NCBI GenBank assembly: GCA_030770535.1 | Contig: JASVEC010000048.1 | Location: 62,001-126,000, forward strand | Source of the DNA: Batkoa obscura | Lineage: Eukaryota; Entomophthoromycota; Entomophthoromycetes; Entomophthorales; Batkoaceae | Direction of reading: 5' to 3' | DNA: 64,000 nt | Shown here: positions 60,248-64,000 of the stretch, in pieces | Layout of the letters: each line of letters starts with the position of its first letter | How positions within the stretch are numbered: position 1 is the stretch's first letter | Program-made: the position numbers and the translations under genes | The notes under the pieces: model-generated | The model's input: only the letters and a program-made list of their open reading frames with translations | Database searches by the model: none | What the model was told of the DNA's origin: nothing

Positions 60248-60490
60248 TTTATTATTATATTAATAGCTTAAAAGACTTTTAGTTTGATTTTTGATTATTT
60301 TAAACTCACTTTATTTCCACTTTTAGTCGATTAAACTGAAGTCCACGAGATCGAACTTAATTGGCTATGTTTTATATTCGAAATTTTTTGGGTTTATTTA
60401 GTAAAATATAGAACAGTAAATTCTAAAATAGAATAACAAAAAATAAAACACACAATACTAACATCATAACTAAAAGCTAAACATTAAACT

Positions 60491-61825
60491 TTATTTTTTA
60501 CGTTTATAAATCTTGTTTAAGAAAGTAGAAAATATTTCTGGTTTTAATTTTGATTCACTTATAGCATCAATCTTCATAATCAATTCTTCATAAATATTTT
60601 GTTCATAAGTTAAATATTCATTTTCTAAATCTAATTCTTTATAAACTCCTTTAACAATAGTTGCTTTAGTATCATCTTTTTGACCATAATTTTCCTATTA
60701 ATATTTGTTTAAATTTTTATCATTTAGTTACTATTGTAAATAACTTACATGTAGTACTTTCTTTTGTTCTTCATTAGCTTTTAATAGTGCTTTACCAATT
60801 AGCCAACTACATTTATTATCTTGAATATCGGTACCAATTTTACCAATAAATTCTGGATCTCCATAACAGTCTAAATAATCGTCCTAAATTAAATTAAAAA
60901 ATTATAATAAATAAATAGAACAATATTAATATTAATAGTAATTTACTTGAATTTGGAAGTATTCACCAATAGGTATTAAAATATCTTTAGCAATTTTATG
61001 ACTTTCTTCATCTTTAATCCCTTTCTATAATATTATTTTATATTAATATCATATAACGTCAATAAAAATAATTTACTTACCATATAAAGAGCTAAGGCAA
61101 CTGGTAAATAGAATGAGTAAAAAGCAGTTTTATATTTAGAAATAAAATGTTGCCTATAAATGAATAATAAATAATAAATAATAAATAATAAATAATAAAT
61201 TACAACTCTATAAATATAGTAAATGATCACTTACTTTTCAACACTAAACCTATTTAAATCGACATCATCTTCAGGAGCAGTAAGTAAATCGACTAACTGA
61301 CCTAATTCTGTTTGCCAAGAAACCTAAATTAAATAATTAAAAACTAATAAAATAACTATTATTATAGAAACTTACTTGATGAAAAGCTTCTAATAATTCG
61401 ACATAATAATCTTCCGTTTTGAAATATTTTTTTAAAAATACATAGATACAAGATTCCAAAATAAAGGCATCATTAACAGCAATAGTATTAACACCAGGCA
61501 TCCTATACCAACATGGGTTACCACGACGGGTGATGGAGGAATCCATTAAATCATCAGCAACTAAAAAGAAAGCTTGTAAAAATTCAACACACCACCCTAA
61601 TACAATGGCTTGTTCAATTTCTTTCTCGGTATTATTGGAAGAGATAACGTTAAGTGTGTCAACAACGGAGAGACCACGGTTAAGTTTACCACCGGGTACG
61701 TTATGGTATAACATTTTTTTAACCCATTCAACACTCTCTTCGTTCATCCCAGTCACTTTGACTTCGGAAATAATGTCTTCGGCTAATCGATCGAAATGGT
61801 CAATAAATTGTTGTTTGTTACTCAT
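60491..61825 (-). CDS. ERG20: Farnesyl diphosphate synthase
   Basis: Minus strand, about five exons. It starts [18 protein letters not shown]. Motifs: [16 protein letters not shown] (IPP-binding GGKxxR), [20 protein letters not shown] (first Asp-rich motif DDxxD followed by RRG), [16 protein letters not shown] (the KTAFYxF signature of FPP synthases), and near 60870 [20 protein letters not shown] (second Asp-rich motif). It ends LNKIYKRKK. It condenses IPP with DMAPP/GPP to FPP for sterols, dolichol and prenylation. Length is normal (about 350 residues). Confidence 0.94.
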
Positions 61826-62145
61826 TTTTTGTAATTAATAAAATTAAAACTAAAAATGAATTTTAAAAATGAATTTTGAGTTTTATAACTGGAGATTATC
61901 GAACCATTTTTGAATTTTGCCAAATTTGGATTTTTTATCCCTCTTTTTTTAAAGCTCACACTTTTATTTGTTTGAATTTTAAAATATGATGGGCTGAATT
62001 TTTTCTGATGACTTGGTGTGATATGATTTATCAGTTTTATAATATTTTCTTAAATTATCATTTAAAAAAGTTGACTATAAAGTTTCAATGTGGATTCTTA
62101 AATATAGAATAAAAAACCCATCCAAAAAAGATTATGAACTATATA
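61826..62145. other. Intergenic
   Basis: 5' flank of the FPP synthase gene; T-rich tracts only. Confidence 0.4.
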
Positions 62146-62228
62146 TGATCAGGATGGGATTCGAACCCACGCCTCCGAAGAGACCGCGGCCTTAACACGG
62201 CGCCTTAGACCAACTCGGCCACCTGATC
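62146..62228 (-). tRNA. tRNA-Leu (AAG)
   Basis: An 83-nt type II tRNA on the minus strand. The 7-bp acceptor GATCAGG/CCTGATC is perfect. D-arm GGCCGAGTTGG; anticodon stem CCGTG/CGCGG around loop TTAAGGC (anticodon AAG); long variable arm TCTCTTCGGAGGC; T-arm GTGGGTTCGAATCCCAT. No intron. Confidence 0.95.
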
Positions 62229-62253
62229 TTTATTTAAATTTATAAATTTAATA

Positions 62254-62360
62254 ACATGAGGATGTATTTTTGTGTTTAAGAATTTTGCTAACAATCTTTC
62301 CACTCAAATAGCGCTTAAAAGATAGAAAAAGCAATGAAGCCAAAAAAAACATCCCCACAT
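62254..62360 (-). mobile_element. MITE copy 10 with ACAT target duplication
   Basis: Core 62258-62356 (GAGGATG...CATCCCC), flanked by ACAT on both sides. It starts 26 bp upstream of the tRNA-Leu gene (5' side of that minus-strand gene). Confidence 0.9.
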
Positions 62361-63082
62361 TCTATTTTCCATTTCAATTTAAAATTTTCACTAATAAATT
62401 TCAATTATGAAAAAACGTATTTTTCAATTATTTGTAATAGCATAAAAATGCTCTCATTATCTAAACTAGATACAGCTGTTTAGTTGATTTTTAACTCTAT
62501 TGTATATATTATTCAATTAAAAGAGTTTAAGCTAATATAATATATTTACAGTTAGCTATTTAAGTTTTAAATTATTTGAAAAATTTATAATTTTTTATTT
62601 AATAATAAAATTTTAATTTTATATCATCATAAAAGCTTTATAAATACAATATATAATATTATAAATTAAAATTAAAATTAAAACCAAAATTTGTATAATA
62701 TGATTGTAGATAAAAATTTAATATTTTCATAAAAATAAATAAGGTTTTGCCTAAAATAAGGGAATAAAATTAAATAGATTTAAAAGTGTACCAAATTTTC
62801 AAATTAGAATTTTTAAACTTATTTATAGGCTATTATTTTTAATAAAATAATTATTTATATTTATTAAATAATTTTTTAATAGTATATATATTTTTATAAA
62901 ATTAAATTATTAAACTTATACTATTAAATGCTCCTTTTATTATTTATCACTAAGTTCAATCTTAACTTCTAAATATCAATTTTAAAAAAAAATCCCATAT
63001 CTATTTTGAAACTCAAGTTTTAACATCATTTAATTATTCTCTAAATAATTCTCTTTTTCAATTAAAAGAATATATTTAAAAA
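62361..63082. other. Intergenic
   Basis: Very AT-rich 5' flank of the cyclophilin gene. No feature recognised. Confidence 0.4.
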
Positions 63083-64000
63083 ATGAGTCAAGCAAGTAAA
63101 GTATTTATGCAAATTGCTATCAATGGAAAGAAAGGTAATAATTTAGTAATCAATAATCAAATATAATTTAGTATATTTTTTTGTTTCATACAATTTACTT
63201 ACTCATTCTTTCTCTCTTTATATAAAGCTGGAAAATTAACTTTTAAACTATTTTCGGATGTACCAAAAACTAGTGAAAATTTTAAAGCTTTATGGTAAAT
63301 TTTCAACATTAACTAAATTTTATTTCCTTGTTGATAATTAATGGATTCATAATAGTACTGGTGAAAAAGGTCGTTGCTCAAGAACCAATTATGATTTAAC
63401 TTTTAAAGGTTCTATGTTGTAAGTTTTAAAACTTTTATTTTTCATTATTTATTATTTTTTAATTTTAATATACTTCTTTCTCTTATAGTCATCGTGTTAT
63501 CCCTGGTTTTATATCCTTTTTTTTTTAATTGTTTTGTTAGATTATTTTATTTATTATTAACTTTAACTTTGTTTTTTTATTTAATTTTAATAATATTACA
63601 TGGCTCAAGGTAAGTTTTATAATAATAATAATAATAATAATATATTTCTTTTTTTTTCTAATGGTATTTTATTTTATTTTATTTTATTTTATTTTATTTA
63701 GGTGGTGGTAAGTAACAATATATTAATTACAACTTAATATAATAATGAATTCTAATTCAAAGATTTTACTCGTGGTAATGGTACTGGTGGTTTATCTATT
63801 TATGGTGAAAAATTTAAGGAGTAAGTTTTATTAATTAATATTTTATTAATCTAAATTAAATTAACTTTTATTACTTTATTTAGTGAAAATTTTATTCATA
63901 AACATAGTAAAAGAGTAAATTAAGAATATATAATGTTAATAGAATATTGGAATTTCGAATTTTTTTAATTTTTATTTATTTATTAGGGTTTATTAAGTAT
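63083..64000 (+). CDS. Cyclophilin-type peptidyl-prolyl isomerase, 5' part
   Basis: Exons 63083-63134, 63228-63294, 63356-63418, 63489-63510, 63600-63609, 63702-63707, 63763-63820, 63884-63914 and 63987 onward; the gene leaves the window. All phases close. The reading is MSQASKVFMQIAINGKKAGK, LTFKLFSDVPKTSENFKALC, TGEKGRCSRTNYDLTFKG, SMFHRVIPGFMAQGGDFTRG, NGTGGLSIYGEKFKDENF, then KHSKRGLLS. The catalytic Arg (FHRVIPGF) and QGGDFT are intact. Exon sizes of 22, 10 and 6 nt are extreme. The intron 63511-63599 starts ATATCCTTT and ends TTAC, a U12-type AT-AC pattern. The long TGEKG insertion recalls larger nuclear cyclophilins, but the C-terminus is outside the window. Confidence 0.9.
63511..63599 (+). 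other. Putative U12-type AT-AC intron
   Basis: The 5' end ATATCCTTT equals the minor-spliceosome donor consensus and the 3' end is TTAC. Removing it joins GGTTTT to ATGGCTCAAG, giving the conserved GFMAQGG. No GT-AG pair nearby restores the protein. The branch site is not a clean match: TTATTAAC and TTTAAC occur about 30-45 nt before the 3' end, farther than usual. Confidence 0.72.

Noticed and set aside
1227-62360. CRISPR array from the recurrent ~100-bp repeats
   Set aside because: Copies are scattered over 61 kb in both orientations with target-site duplications; they are transposons in eukaryotic DNA.

Overview
This is AT-rich eukaryotic nuclear DNA from a fungus, most likely an early-diverging (non-Dikarya) lineage. 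Genes are compact and cut by many introns, mostly 40-60 bp, GT-AG, often with a CTAAT-like element just before a TTTTATAG 3' end. Fungal markers are an AA11-type chitin LPMO with a CBM19-like tail, RMT2, ISN1, a LIM-RhoGAP, Nop15-like protein and Cu-only SODs. Three ancestral traits that yeasts and moulds have generally lost also appear: an Integrator INTS7 homologue, a BRK1/HSPC300 (SCAR/WAVE) subunit, and what looks like a U12-type AT-AC intron in a cyclophilin gene. I cannot name the species.

Layout. 1-7.0 kb: two diverged acidic low-complexity paralogues; the second sits in the loop of a near-perfect 1.03-kb-arm inverted repeat. 7.2-18.2 kb: dense genes: MUS81, INTS7, a small lysine-rich protein, BRK1, LIM-RhoGAP. 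19.3-20.6 kb: intronless patatin-like lipase. 20.6-26.4 kb: gene-free repeat island with four copies of a ~470-600 bp TG...CA-ended element and three copies of a 100-bp MITE. 26.4-34.3 kb: AA11 LPMO, RAD52, Nop15-like, ARP2. 35-46.8 kb: two leaderless Cu-only SOD-like proteins, RMT2, a three-module secreted protein, ISN1, GST. 47.0-49.2 kb: mitochondrial acyl-CoA dehydrogenase. 52.6-56.5 kb: a perfect 1.34-kb-arm inverted duplication carrying two identical convergent copies of the secreted-protein gene. 57.2-64 kb: tRNA-Gln, second acyl-CoA dehydrogenase, farnesyl-diphosphate synthase, tRNA-Leu, and the start of a highly fragmented cyclophilin gene.

Functional links are modest. ARP2, BRK1 and the LIM-RhoGAP all belong to Rho/actin control; MUS81 and RAD52 to recombination; the two ACADs to branched-chain acyl-CoA oxidation; the LPMO and the modular secreted proteins to the secretome. 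The strongest genome-level signal is ongoing homogenisation: two inverted repeats with no mismatch seen across their arms, two gene-conversion-like tracts between paralogues (one spanning introns), and ten MITE copies, nine with intact 4-bp target duplications. All exon boundaries were read by eye from frame, splice signals and family conservation.
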